Shown here: positions 1 through 7,991 of the stretch, piece by piece | Position numbering within the stretch: the first letter of the stretch is position 1 | How the letters are laid out: each line of letters begins with the position of its first letter | From: Lachnospiraceae bacterium | GTDB taxonomy: Bacteria > Bacillota_A > Clostridia > Lachnospirales > Lachnospiraceae | Assembly (NCBI GenBank): GCA_018365895.1 | Contig: JAGZJD010000008.1 | Coordinates: 1 to 57,226 of the forward strand | Length of the DNA: 57,226 nucleotides | Direction of reading: 5' to 3' | Made by a program: the position numbers and the translations under genes | Notes under the pieces: generated by a model | Seen by the model: only the letters and a program-made list of their open reading frames with translations | Database searches by the model: none | Told to the model about the DNA's origin: nothing

Positions 1-388
1 CTTCCTGATAAATCTGTTTTTTAATCTCACAAGCTCCTGCACTGTACTGATTTTTCTGTGTTGTCTTCTTATTCTCCATCTGAAGCCGAAAATACAGACT
101 TCTCAATAAATTCGAATTCTGTGTATTAGCTGTATCCAAGTATTTCTCTAACAACTCCTGATTTCCTTTTGTTAATGCGGTCTCAAAAGCATGACGAATC
201 GCTCGTTCTACCCTGGAGGCAGTTGTATTATTCTTTTTAGCAATGTCCATATAAAGAGAGCATATCTTTCCATCTGGATAATAAGGATCTGTGTCAAACA
301 GCTCCACCGCATCACAAATATAAGTCAGTCCTTTCACGCTTGCCGGAATCCCCATTCGCAATAGTATATCCATTGTCGTTTCTCTCAT
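1..388 (-). CDS. Spo0A C-terminal-domain-like protein (3' end outside window)
   Basis: Translating the minus strand from the ATG at 386-388 gives an open frame running off the window edge (129 codons visible). The N-terminal ~65 residues resemble the DNA-binding output domain of Spo0A: GIPASVKGLTYICDAVEL, then DIAKKNNTTASRVERAIRHA, the recognition-helix signature of that family. There is no receiver domain before it, so it is a stand-alone output domain, not Spo0A itself. The rest is Lys/Gln-rich and unrecognised. An AAGGAAG ribosome site lies 9 bases before the ATG, and a consensus promoter lies upstream. It is divergent from the XRE gene at 609. Role inferred: a DNA-binding regulator, perhaps reading Spo0A-type (0A-box) sites. 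Confidence 0.75.
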   Translation of the reverse strand, partial: MRETTMDILLRMGIPASVKGLTYICDAVELFDTDPYYPDGKICSLYMDIAKKNNTTASRVERAIRHAFETALTKGNQELLEKYLDTANTQNSNLLRSLYFRLQMENKKTTQKNQYSAGACEIKKQIYQE

Positions 389-437
389 TACTCTACTTCC
401 TTTCTCTTTTTTAAAACAACACTACCATACCGCACTC

Positions 438-466
438 ATTATATGTCTCTGCGAGACTTTTGTCAA
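438..466 (-). promoter_or_regulatory. SigA-type promoter of the Spo0A-like gene
   Basis: On the minus strand TTGACA (461-466) is followed after 17 bases by TATAAT (438-443), a full consensus match. The spacer holds the dyad GTCTC-GCA-GAGAC, a possible operator inside the promoter. Confidence 0.75.
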
Positions 467-477
467 TGTTTTTGTTT

Positions 478-525
478 ACAACGTAGTACTTATTTGTTGA
501 CAACGTATAACTTTTAGATTACTAT
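478..525 (+). promoter_or_regulatory. Promoter of the XRE gene with tandem ACAACGTA operator
   Basis: TTGACA at 497-502 and TACTAT at 520-525 are 17 bases apart and point to the XRE gene at 609. The octamer ACAACGTA occurs at 478-485 and 500-507, exactly 22 bases (two helical turns) apart, flanking the -35. Its position between two divergent promoters suggests it is the binding site of the adjacent XRE protein. Confidence 0.55.
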
Positions 526-608
526 ATACTAGAACTATTACAGTCATTTTGAATTATATTGTATTTTTAAGTTGATATATCATTTTCTGTAAGAAAGGGT
601 AATTTATC

Positions 609-980
609 ATGAATAAACGAATCAAAAAAATACGGCAAAATGCCGGTATGACACAGCGGGAATTTGCTGACAGAATCGGTGTCTCAAGAAATACAATCGC
701 AGCATACGAAACTGACGCCCGTGTTCCTATTGACGCCATTATTGTTTCGATATGCCGCGAATTTAACGTAAACGAAGACTGGCTTCGCACCGGTCTCGGA
801 AATATGTACGCAGAAGTCAACCCTGATATCCAACTTTCCAAAGCACTTGGCTCTCTTTTGAGAGAAGAAGCCGGTTCTTTTAAGAAACAACTTATCCTGT
901 CCCTTCTTGAATTAAATCAAAAAGAATGGGACACTCTTGAAAAGCTTATCACTTCTGTTACTAAAAAATACAATTTATAA
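609..980 (+). CDS. XRE-family transcriptional regulator (123 aa)
   Basis: Residues 1-60 form a Cro/CI-type helix-turn-helix: RIKKIRQNAGMTQREFADRI, then GVSRNTIAAYETDARVP, followed by the family sequence FNVNEDWLRTGLGNMY. The remaining ~60 residues are helical and acidic, probably for oligomerisation. A weak AAGAAAGGGTAA ribosome site precedes the ATG. It is transcribed away from the Spo0A-domain gene, with paired ACAACGTA repeats between them, so autoregulation and control of the divergent gene are likely (inference). Ligand unknown. Confidence 0.85.
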   Translation: MNKRIKKIRQNAGMTQREFADRIGVSRNTIAAYETDARVPIDAIIVSICREFNVNEDWLRTGLGNMYAEVNPDIQLSKALGSLLREEAGSFKKQLILSLLELNQKEWDTLEKLITSVTKKYNL

Positions 981-1037
981 ACTCTTATTACAGTCTACGG
1001 TATAACAGGGATATTGTCAACAATTTATAACAAACTT

Positions 1038-1079
1038 CTTGTAACTATAATTGATTTTACAAGTTTTTTATAGTATATT
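1038..1079 (+). promoter_or_regulatory. Promoter and dyad operator of the second XRE gene
   Basis: TTGATT (1051-1056), 17 bases, TATATT (1074-1079). The inverted repeat CTTGTAA (1038-1044) / TTACAAG (1057-1063) straddles the -35, the usual position of an autorepressor site. Confidence 0.6.
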
Positions 1080-1123
1080 TATTTTATAGCATGTAGGTAA
1101 AAATGTATAAGGGAGGATTTCTT

Positions 1124-1885
1124 ATGGGAATCGGTGAAAGAATCCGTCAGCGTCGGATGGAATTAAATATATCTCGCAATCAGCTCGCCAATATGGTTCA
1201 TGTTACACCTTCTGCCATCGCAAATTATGAAAACAGTGTCAGCTATCCAAAACCAGATATTTTTATTGCATTAGCTATCGCACTTGATGTAGATGCCAAT
1301 TATCTCTTTCGTGATCTGCTGCTTGGAAGCTTTGGTACAAACGGCCGCTGTCTCGAATTAACAAAGGAGGAAAAGATTGCAATCACAAAATATCACGAGC
1401 TCCCTCCTGCCGGCAAGCATCTTGTCCAAATGGTAATCGATGAAGAACATACCCGCGCCCAGAAAGAAGGATGGGTAGAATTTCCATGTATGTTTCCGGG
1501 TCTTCGCAAGAAAAATTCTGGATTTTTACTTTCAGATTTCTCCCGTGTGATTCGTATTAAACAAAAACATGTCGTACCTGATATGGATTTTTGTTTTCAG
1601 ATACAATTGGATCAATATGCACCTGTATTTAAGAAATATGATATTCTTGCTCTCTCACGCACACCGGCAGCACACAATGAGATGGGTATTTTTTGCCTGA
1701 ATGGAGTTTATTATATTCGTATGCTTTATCAAACGAAACATACTCGCATTTTGTGTTCTCTTAATGTCATTGATTCGGACATTTATGTAACAGAAGAAGA
1801 TTCCTTTGAATGCATTGGCAAGATTATCGATCATATTTACGGCGATTATGAAATACAGGGCGATACTCCGTCCTCATTCAACTAA
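1124..1885 (+). CDS. XRE-family regulator with degenerate S24 (LexA/CI-like) domain
   Basis: An N-terminal helix-turn-helix (residues ~3-60, RIRQRRMELNISRNQLANMV) is joined to a C-terminal domain with the fold pattern of S24 LexA/CI-like peptidases: the stretch LDQYAPVFKKYDIL, then NGVYYIRML, then FECIGKIIDHI. The start at 1124 was chosen because GGGAGG (1111-1116) lies just before it; an upstream in-frame ATG at 1103 would put this site inside the gene. In active S24 proteins the GDSM serine and a later YIK lysine form the catalytic dyad; here the positions read Gln164-Tyr165 and Arg, so self-cleavage is not expected. It is probably a ligand- or oligomerisation-controlled repressor. 253 aa. 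Confidence 0.8.
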   Translation: MGIGERIRQRRMELNISRNQLANMVHVTPSAIANYENSVSYPKPDIFIALAIALDVDANYLFRDLLLGSFGTNGRCLELTKEEKIAITKYHELPPAGKHLVQMVIDEEHTRAQKEGWVEFPCMFPGLRKKNSGFLLSDFSRVIRIKQKHVVPDMDFCFQIQLDQYAPVFKKYDILALSRTPAAHNEMGIFCLNGVYYIRMLYQTKHTRILCSLNVIDSDIYVTEEDSFECIGKIIDHIYGDYEIQGDTPSSFN

Positions 1886-1935
1886 TTAGTTCTCCTTATC
1901 CGATTAAAAATTTTCTCTGCCATTGACTTAAACAA

Positions 1936-2010
1936 AAAATACTCCCTTCCAGACATTCTCTTTGCTAATCATACTGATCATCTCATAGTTTTGTCCGGAA
2001 AGGAGTATTT
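1936..2010. terminator. Convergent terminator hairpin
   Basis: Arms at 1936-1954 and 1993-2010 (AAAATACTCC...GGAGTATTT) pair with few mismatches around a ~38-base loop. It lies between the convergent ends of the genes at 1885 and 2026 and could serve both strands. Confidence 0.55.
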
Positions 2011-2025
2011 CCAATTTCTTGAATT

Positions 2026-3978
2026 TTAATTTACATATTTCAATATTAATTCCCAAATATCCGGAGTTTCATATCCGATTCTCCAGGCACCGGTTCCCGC
2101 CAGTTGATATTCCTTCATCAATTTCATCTTCTCTTCAAGTGATGCTGCATCTTCAAGCCATATCTTGTATTTCTTTCCATCTGCACCATCCCACTCAGCA
2201 TAATTCTGTCTCGTAGCTTCATCCCACACAGCAGTAACTCCGGCTGCTGCTACTCTCGCCTGTGCATCTGACATTCCAAGCGTCTCACATTCGATTGCCA
2301 TCGGATATTTCGCCGCCTCTGTGTCTTTCTGTTCCGCCAGTTCTTCTTCGGTTTTCGGACGTTCAGACCACAATCTTGTATAGAATGGAACGGCATTGAT
2401 TACTTTCTCCGCCGGAACTTCTTTCAGCGTATTCTCAATTCCTTCCTTCACAAAATCATAGGAAGCTACCGAACCGCTTTCGTAAGAATTGCTTTGATGT
2501 TCGTCATATCCCATAATGACCACATAATCAGCAAAAATTCCCTGTTCTTTTCTGTGGTACTGGGCATTATATCCCTGAGGCACATAATTATCTACAGATA
2601 ATACAAGATTATTCTTTCGGCACTTCACAGATAATTCCCTGATAAACTGAATAAAATGGAATCCGCTTTCTTCTGTATAAATATGCTCAAAATCCACATT
2701 GATTCCATCTACACCCGTCTGAATCGCTGCAGCTATTAACTGGTTTGTCAGATTCTCACGTCTCGATGTGTAACTTAGCATCTCCTGAATCTCCTCTGCT
2801 GTCGTAAGACCGCCAAACCCATGATCAAAATCATTGACCATAGCCCACACTTCGATTCCCGACTGATGTGCATAATTCACATATTCCGGACTCGCGATAG
2901 AAATTAGATTTCCCATCGTATCCTGCACAGAAAACCACGTCGGAACAAGCGTCGTAAGACCTTTTGTATTAGCAATTGTCTCAAGCACACCGGAATTAGC
3001 GCTCTGGTTCGTCACCATATTCCACGCCATATTAATCGTACGGTCTCTTTTGATACTCGTAAACTGCGGTTCTTCAAAAGCACGCGTCAATTTCTTTACC
3101 TGCTCTTTCTTCAGACAATTTCCTTTCACATAACCGATATATCCATCATTTGTGCGAACTTTTTTCCAATCACCTTCATTCTCGATAAATGTAACCGTAT
3201 CTTTCTTACTAAGTTCTGTTAATACCGGACTTTTCACACCTCCGCGTACACGAACTTGTGTATCTTTCCTAACAACTGCTTCTTTGATTTCTCCATCTCC
3301 TGCTGTAATTACAACACGATTGGGATTTTGAAATATTTCATAATCAAAATTCGTATACTTTTGTACAAAGTCAAGGGCAATATATGCAGTAGGTCCTTCT
3401 GTTTTTAAAATCACATATTCTTCGGCATTCACTGTTGTTCCTACTGTATATTCACTGCTTCCAACTCCTACAGAAACAACGTCTGTCGGTAACGTATAAA
3501 GTAAAATATTTTCATTCGCATCCCAATAGAATCGTTCATTCACATAATCCCTGACCGTAGTATACTCTATATATGGTCTGCCATCATAAAGCATTCCCCG
3601 CGCTTTCAAGTTCTCTGTTCCAACAATGACAGCAAGCTGATTTTCCTGACTAATTCCATAATATTCTTTCTTATCTGCTTTCTCTTTCGATGGGCCATAT
3701 TTTAACCAAAATAAAGCTGTTCCAAGGGCTATCACAATCAGGAATAATAATACTCCTACTCGGATGATTGCATTTCGTCTGCGTCTTCTGCGTGAATTCT
3801 TTCTCTTTCTTCCTGTATTCGAATTTCTGCCCGAATTCACTCTTCTTGTATGTTCATTATTTCTCACATCCATCGGCGTCCTGTCTTCCATCCGGCGTCT
3901 CGGTCTGACTTCCTGCGAATTTCTCTCGGATGATCGGCGTCTTTCAGGATGATTCTCTGTTCTTCTCTGTTCGTCCAT
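2026..3978 (-). CDS. Membrane-anchored GH18 family protein with SH3 domain
   Basis: 650 aa. Residues 1-70 are a very Arg-rich cytoplasmic segment, followed by one membrane helix (about 72-93), then an extracellular region with a copper-amine-oxidase-N-like beta domain (~105-220), a bacterial SH3 domain (~230-290, ending GDWKKVRTNDGYIGYV) and a GH18 TIM barrel (~305-650). The GH18 motif DGINVDFE carries the catalytic Glu431. This architecture matches the spore/cell-wall GH18 hydrolases (SleL/YaaH-like superfamily) that bind and cut peptidoglycan or chitin-like glycans. GGAGGG precedes the ATG. Single gene; substrate not determinable from sequence. Confidence 0.87.
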   Translation of the reverse strand: MDEQRRTENHPERRRSSERNSQEVRPRRRMEDRTPMDVRNNEHTRRVNSGRNSNTGRKRKNSRRRRRRNAIIRVGVLLFLIVIALGTALFWLKYGPSKEKADKKEYYGISQENQLAVIVGTENLKARGMLYDGRPYIEYTTVRDYVNERFYWDANENILLYTLPTDVVSVGVGSSEYTVGTTVNAEEYVILKTEGPTAYIALDFVQKYTNFDYEIFQNPNRVVITAGDGEIKEAVVRKDTQVRVRGGVKSPVLTELSKKDTVTFIENEGDWKKVRTNDGYIGYVKGNCLKKEQVKKLTRAFEEPQFTSIKRDRTINMAWNMVTNQSANSGVLETIANTKGLTTLVPTWFSVQDTMGNLISIASPEYVNYAHQSGIEVWAMVNDFDHGFGGLTTAEEIQEMLSYTSRRENLTNQLIAAAIQTGVDGINVDFEHIYTEESGFHFIQFIRELSVKCRKNNLVLSVDNYVPQGYNAQYHRKEQGIFADYVVIMGYDEHQSNSYESGSVASYDFVKEGIENTLKEVPAEKVINAVPFYTRLWSERPKTEEELAEQKDTEAAKYPMAIECETLGMSDAQARVAAAGVTAVWDEATRQNYAEWDGADGKKYKIWLEDAASLEEKMKLMKEYQLAGTGAWRIGYETPDIWELILKYVN

Positions 3979-4097
3979 TTAATCCCTCCTGTCAGACCCT
4001 ATTATAACAATATTTTACTTATTCGTCATTAACTATTTCGACAATTTCTCCTTCTAAAAACAGACAAAGCATCCTCGGGGCATTGAGTTCGATTCTT

Positions 4098-4307
4098 CTA
4101 CAATGTGTAAAAGCAAAGTTCACTGATATGTCCGTCTTTATCAAGGATATAATCTCTCATATAGCTCTTTTCTTCCTTTACCATATGGGCTGTTGTAATC
4201 TGCATCGGGCTTGCCGGTTTTCCGTCCATCATAATCGGAATCCCATATTCCTCATACAGTGACAGTTCTTTAAACAGCTCCTGATATCTCTCTTGATCCA
4301 CCCCCAT
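4098..4307 (-). CDS. Small conserved-looking protein of unknown function (69 aa)
   Basis: Compact acidic protein rich in Tyr/Glu, beginning MGVDQERYQELFKELSLYEE and ending SELCFYTL; no membrane segment, no Cys cluster, no motif I recognise. An AAAGGA ribosome site lies 8 bases before the ATG, and codon use fits the neighbours. It stands alone between the GH18 gene and a 470-base gap. Confidence 0.55.
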   Translation of the reverse strand: MGVDQERYQELFKELSLYEEYGIPIMMDGKPASPMQITTAHMVKEEKSYMRDYILDKDGHISELCFYTL

Positions 4308-4778
4308 AGTATGATCCTTTCTAAATAATAACGGCTGCCGCTATAACAGACATCCTCCATAAGGTCTGTGATATATTATTAAATGATATGTCTGTTTGCT
4401 TATCCGAAGATAGTACTGAATCAAATTAATAAGTAACGTTCTGTTCTAATTACTTTAAGTATTTTCTCTTGATGATTAGTTGCCTGAAATGGCATTGAAA
4501 TAAAACAGATTAAAAACAATAGACAAAGTTTCTTTCAGATTCGTTAATGATATGTGAGTTTTAAGTATATCCTCCTTTCTCTGCAAACACAGCCGTAGAA
4601 TATACTATCTTCTTGTGAAAATTATACGAATTTCTATTTCCTTTTGCAAGCCTTTTTATCTTTTTTTTCATTAAAATTCCATATATATAACTTTCTGCCG
4701 TTTTTCTTTACATTTTTTTATTTTTTGTTTATACTATTAAAAAGTAAGAATATCTTATTAATAGAAGGAAGTGATGCT
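4308..4778. other. 470-base AT-rich intergenic region
   Basis: No open frame with a ribosome site. It holds a small hairpin (ACAGAC...GTCTGT near 4345-4370) in the leader of the 69-aa gene and the mecA promoter at its right end. I recognise no riboswitch or repeat family. Confidence 0.5.
4707..4735 (+). promoter_or_regulatory. mecA promoter
   Basis: TTTACA (4707-4712), 17 bases of nearly pure T, TATACT (4730-4735); the start codon is 43 bases downstream. Confidence 0.6.
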
Positions 4779-5489
4779 ATGAAAATTGAAAAAATAAACG
4801 ACAACCAGATACGTTGTACGTTGACTCGAGCAGATCTCGATGACCGCCACCTGAAACTCAGTGAGTTGGCATACGGATCTGAAAAAGCAAAATCACTTTT
4901 CCAGGATATGATGCAGCAGGCATCCTCTGAATTTGGATTCGAGGCAGATGACATGCCTCTGATGATCGAGGCAATTCCTTCGGCAGATTCCATTGTACTG
5001 ATAATTACGAAAGTAGAGGATCCAGAAGAGCTGGATACCCGGTTCTCTAAGTTTGCTCCTTCTCCGTCTGATACAGCAGATGCTAAGAAGCAGACTGTCC
5101 TTGAAAAACTCGAAGGTGCAGAACAGCTCCTTGATATACTAGATAAAGTAAAGAATGCAGTTGCCAAAGTTCCTGAGACGCCACCGACACCAAAACCGTC
5201 CATACGGCTATTCTCCTTTGGTAATCTTGACAGTGTCATCGAAGCATCCCATTTACTTGCGCCGATGTACTATGGAGCCAGCACTTTGTACAAAGATCAC
5301 AAAAGTGAACTATATCTGCTTGCAGTCACCAAGTCAGATCTCTCTGACACTGATTTCAACCGGATCTGCAACATGCTGACAGAATACGGATCTTTAGAGA
5401 AAGCGTCGGCTGCATCTCTTGCTTATCTGGAAGAACATTGTGAACTGATCGTATCTGGTATGGCTGTTCAGACATTAGCAGCCATCTAA
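4779..5489 (+). CDS. mecA: MecA-family adaptor protein (ClpC adaptor)
   Basis: 236 aa. The N-terminal domain MKIEKINDNQIRCTLTRADL and a C-terminal domain (~130-236) are joined by a charged linker, as in MecA/NegB proteins. MecA delivers proteins to the ClpCP protease in the cytosol. The start at 4779 is preceded by AGAAGGAAG; an earlier in-frame start would lie inside the promoter. Single gene ending in a strong terminator. Exact targets in this organism unknown. Confidence 0.9.
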   Translation: MKIEKINDNQIRCTLTRADLDDRHLKLSELAYGSEKAKSLFQDMMQQASSEFGFEADDMPLMIEAIPSADSIVLIITKVEDPEELDTRFSKFAPSPSDTADAKKQTVLEKLEGAEQLLDILDKVKNAVAKVPETPPTPKPSIRLFSFGNLDSVIEASHLLAPMYYGASTLYKDHKSELYLLAVTKSDLSDTDFNRICNMLTEYGSLEKASAASLAYLEEHCELIVSGMAVQTLAAI

Positions 5490-5493
5490 CAAA

Positions 5494-5531
5494 AAGAAGC
5501 TGTCCCAAATCTGCGACAGCTTCTTTTTTAT
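5494..5531 (+). terminator. Rho-independent terminator of mecA
   Basis: AAGAAGCTGTC (5494-5504) pairs perfectly with GACAGCTTCTT (5515-5525), followed by a T run. Confidence 0.93.
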
Positions 5532-5543
5532 ATTCTTATCCGA

Positions 5544-5753
5544 CTAAGCATTTGCCTCTAAAAATGCATTGATCTTCTCTTCTAATAACACTGGATCAAT
5601 ACCATGAACCATAGCTGCTTCTTCCAGTGATTCCATCTGAGCAGATGGACATCCGAGACAGTGCATTCCAATCTCCATAAGAATTGGTGCTACTTCTGGA
5701 TTCATTCTCAGTAATTCACCGATTGTAATCTCTTTAGAAATTCTAGCTGCCAT
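5544..5753 (-). CDS. DUF1858 domain protein (HCLGC redox motif)
   Basis: 69 aa from the ATG at 5753, chosen because AGGAGG lies 9 bases upstream; an 11-residue upstream extension lacks a ribosome site. The sequence [20 protein letters not shown], then [19 protein letters not shown] is typical of the DUF1858 / hybrid-cluster-protein-associated disulfide domain, with the two cysteines of HCLGC as the likely redox pair. Found widely in strict anaerobes; function not established. Confidence 0.88.
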   Translation of the reverse strand: MAARISKEITIGELLRMNPEVAPILMEIGMHCLGCPSAQMESLEEAAMVHGIDPVLLEEKINAFLEANA

Positions 5754-5995
5754 TTCAATTTCCTCCTTTTCTATTACATAATCCATATTATAATACGACT
5801 TCTATAAATTATCAACTGCGACCAAAAAATTTATTCCTTTACCTTTTTAATTGTCTATACATTTCATTTAAAAATTTTGTCATATTTTGACATCTCAAAT
5901 GTCAATATCTTTTTCTTTTTTTTTCGACAAAATTCTATTTTTATTATATCTAAACAAAACATCTGTTCTTTTTATCCCATAAATAATCCCCAAAA

Positions 5996-6080
5996 TCCAC
6001 ATCAAACAGTGTGGATACTGTGGATAAGTAATGTGGATAACAGCTTTTTCCACTATTTTCAGCTTTTTCTATGTGGATAA
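5996..6080. promoter_or_regulatory. Cluster of DnaA-box sequences in a 500-base intergenic region
   Basis: Three perfect DnaA boxes TGTGGATAA (reverse complement of TTATCCACA) lie at 6019-6027, 6032-6040 and 6072-6080, with a one-mismatch copy TGTGGATAC at 6010-6018 and a weaker AAATCCACA at 5996-6004. The first two boxes abut. The surrounding region (5754-6193) is AT-rich with long T runs and contains no gene. No dnaA, dnaN or other origin gene is nearby. Confidence 0.75.
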
Positions 6081-6193
6081 TACGGAAAACCTGTTTTGAC
6101 AAATTTCTTTCTTTTTTCTAAAATTTTATGCAATTTGTACATTGCTCTTTTACACTTTTCGACATTTTCTTATTTCCACGCATCTGACAATTT

Positions 6194-6230
6194 CACAAAA
6201 AAAAGAACATCTTGTCGAAGATGCTCTTTC
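6194..6230 (-). terminator. Terminator of the NlpC/P60 gene
   Basis: On the minus strand an 11/12-bp stem (AAAGAGCATCTT / AAGATGTTCTTT, plus-strand arms about 6202-6229) with a 4-base loop is followed by eight U residues. Confidence 0.9.
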
Positions 6231-6254
6231 TCTCTCCCTATCATTCGACGTTGT

Positions 6255-7184
6255 CTACACCAATCGCCGAATTGTGATAATGTTCGTGTAGGTTGCTGAC
6301 GAAATTCCAATGCCATGTGATTCATCAATTGCATTAACAATTTTCCCATTGCCCATATAAATTCCAACATGTCCTTCATAACAAAATACATCGCCCGGAA
6401 TTGCCTGTTCAAAAGAAACTTCCACACCGGCGCTTCTCATCTGACTCGATGTTCTTGGCATACTAATTCCAAAATTTGCATACACTGCCTGTACAAAACC
6501 TGAACAGTCTGCTCCATTTGTCAAACTTGTTCCCCCCCACACATAAGGATTACCAATAAACTGACAGGCAAAATCAACAACTGCCTGACCTGCAGGTAAC
6601 TGAGCCTGAATTGCTGCCGCCTGAGCTGCTGCTTCTGCTGCTTGAGCTTCTGCAATAGCTGCTGCTTCCGCTTCCTTTGACTGCGCATAGGTAAATACCG
6701 TCTCCTCCGGTTTTGCAACTTCTTCTCCCCTTGCAGCTGCTTCACAGATCAATTCCTCTGCCTTTACCTGTGCGGCATTTCCCGTAAAAAGAAATTCGGA
6801 TTTCACATATCCTGTCACTCCACCTGATTCTACCGGAGTCCACTCTCCTACAGCTCCCTGAAGATGTACGGCACAATCCGGATATAGTTTACCAACCCAT
6901 TCACTTTCTCTTGTAGCTTCACTTCTTATATAAAGGAAACTTCCTTCATCTACATTCGTAAAGCCCATATCTAAATACTCACCCTCTTCAGTTGGTATGA
7001 CATATTCTTCTGTTTCTATCACTTGACCGGAAGAATCACCGTCATTCAATATCCTTGCCGATCCGGTTGTTGGTTCAGCAAGTTTCTCTTCTGTATCTGC
7101 CGCAAATGCTTGCTCACCAGTCCAGAATACTGTTCCTGTGAGTGCTGCTGCAAGCAATCCATACTTCAGTGATTTTGAATACAT
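6255..7184 (-). CDS. Secreted NlpC/P60 peptidoglycan endopeptidase
   Basis: 309 aa. Signal peptide of ~28 residues (hydrophobic core LLAAALTGTVFW, then AFA|AD), an SH3-like domain (~60-135), an Ala/Gln-rich helical linker (~160-195) and a C-terminal NlpC/P60 domain with catalytic Cys227 in ADCSGF and His272 in GHVGIYMG. Such enzymes cut gamma-D-Glu-diamino-acid bonds in stem peptides during growth or separation. GGAGGG ribosome site; own promoter and own terminator. A WalR-type direct repeat lies just downstream of the promoter, suggesting control by the WalRK cell-wall system (inference). Confidence 0.92.
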   Translation of the reverse strand: MYSKSLKYGLLAAALTGTVFWTGEQAFAADTEEKLAEPTTGSARILNDGDSSGQVIETEEYVIPTEEGEYLDMGFTNVDEGSFLYIRSEATRESEWVGKLYPDCAVHLQGAVGEWTPVESGGVTGYVKSEFLFTGNAAQVKAEELICEAAARGEEVAKPEETVFTYAQSKEAEAAAIAEAQAAEAAAQAAAIQAQLPAGQAVVDFACQFIGNPYVWGGTSLTNGADCSGFVQAVYANFGISMPRTSSQMRSAGVEVSFEQAIPGDVFCYEGHVGIYMGNGKIVNAIDESHGIGISSATYTNIITIRRLV

Positions 7185-7214
7185 AAATCTCCCTCCATTA
7201 TGAATTTAAAATTT

Positions 7215-7274
7215 GTTACAAAAATATTACATTTGTTACGTTTTATATTCTAACACATAATTCCCATTTGTCAA
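7215..7274 (-). promoter_or_regulatory. Promoter of the NlpC/P60 gene with WalR-like box
   Basis: Minus strand: TTGACA (7269-7274), 16 bases, TAGAAT (7247-7252). About 15 bases downstream is TGTAAT-ATTTT-TGTAAC (7215-7231), a perfect fit to the WalR consensus TGTWAH-N5-TGTWAH. Its place at or after the transcription start fits repression more than activation. Confidence 0.6.
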
Positions 7275-7377
7275 CGTCTTTATAAGGTTTTTCTATCGAC
7301 ATATTATGGACACTTTGTAATATTTTATACATAAAGCACGCTAAATATTACAAATTGTTACATTTTGTATGATTATA

Positions 7378-7435
7378 TTGACTTCTGCACATGAATAAAT
7401 TAAAATACAGTAAAAGTAATAATTACTATTATTAA
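7378..7435 (+). promoter_or_regulatory. perR promoter and PerR-box operator
   Basis: TTGACT (7378-7383), 17 bases, TAAAAT (7401-7406). A 20-base site at 7416-7435, GTAATAATTACTATTATTAA, matches 12 of 15 positions of the PerR box. The same site with one change occurs at the rubrerythrin promoter. Confidence 0.75.
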
Positions 7436-7455
7436 AATAGAAAGGAGGACATTGT

Positions 7456-7893
7456 ATGGCTGCATTAAAATACAGCAGGCAGCGCGAATCGATCAAAGAA
7501 TTTCTAAATTCTACGACGGAACATCCAACTGCAGATATGGTATATACACATGTTCGAAAAGATTTTCCGAACATCAGTCTTGGAACCGTCTACCGAAATC
7601 TAAATCTGCTTGCCGATATCGGTGAGGCTACAAAAATCACAACCTCCGATGGTGGTGACCGTTTTGACGGAAGGACTGAACCACATTACCACTTCTACTG
7701 TTCAGAATGTAATCGATTGTTTGATCTTGATATTGATACAATGGATCACATCAATGAACTTGCAGAGAAAAACTTTGACGGAGAAATCGAAAAGCACAAT
7801 ATTGTTTTCTATGGGAAATGCGGCGAATGCTTGAAGCATATTGCTGAGCAGACGATTGAAAACCAAAACGAAAAATTATCCAAAAAGTCTTGA
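7456..7893 (+). CDS. perR: Fur-family peroxide regulator, PerR type
   Basis: 145 aa. Winged-helix domain (~1-85) with the Fur-family NISLGTVYRNLNLLADIG signature; the metal site reads GDRFDGRTEPHYHFYC with the Asp/His/His ligands expected of PerR; the structural zinc site is CSEC ... CGEC. PerR uses Fe2+ at this site, and oxidation of its His ligands by H2O2 releases DNA. Preceded by GGAGG. Adjacent co-directional rubrerythrin and shared operator strongly support PerR over Fur or Zur. Ends just before the rubrerythrin promoter. Confidence 0.9.
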   Translation: MAALKYSRQRESIKEFLNSTTEHPTADMVYTHVRKDFPNISLGTVYRNLNLLADIGEATKITTSDGGDRFDGRTEPHYHFYCSECNRLFDLDIDTMDHINELAEKNFDGEIEKHNIVFYGKCGECLKHIAEQTIENQNEKLSKKS

Positions 7894-7945
7894 CATTACA
7901 GTAAGAATATGGTAAATTAATATCAGTAACAATTACTATTATTAA
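7890..7945 (+). promoter_or_regulatory. Rubrerythrin promoter and PerR-box operator
   Basis: TTGACA (7890-7895), 17 bases, TAAATT (7913-7918). The operator at 7926-7945 differs by one base from that at 7416-7435 and sits at the same offset from the -10. Confidence 0.78.
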
Positions 7946-7991
7946 TTCAAAACAAAATAATTTTTTAATAAAGAAAAGGAGAATGATCACA

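Noticed and set aside
554..890. Open frames antisense to the first XRE gene
   Set aside because: Shadows of the plus-strand gene, without ribosome sites.
4308..4643. Upstream extension of mecA from 4644
   Set aside because: It would cover the promoter at 4707-4735 and adds a hydrophobic, Phe-rich stretch absent from MecA; the ribosome site is before 4779.
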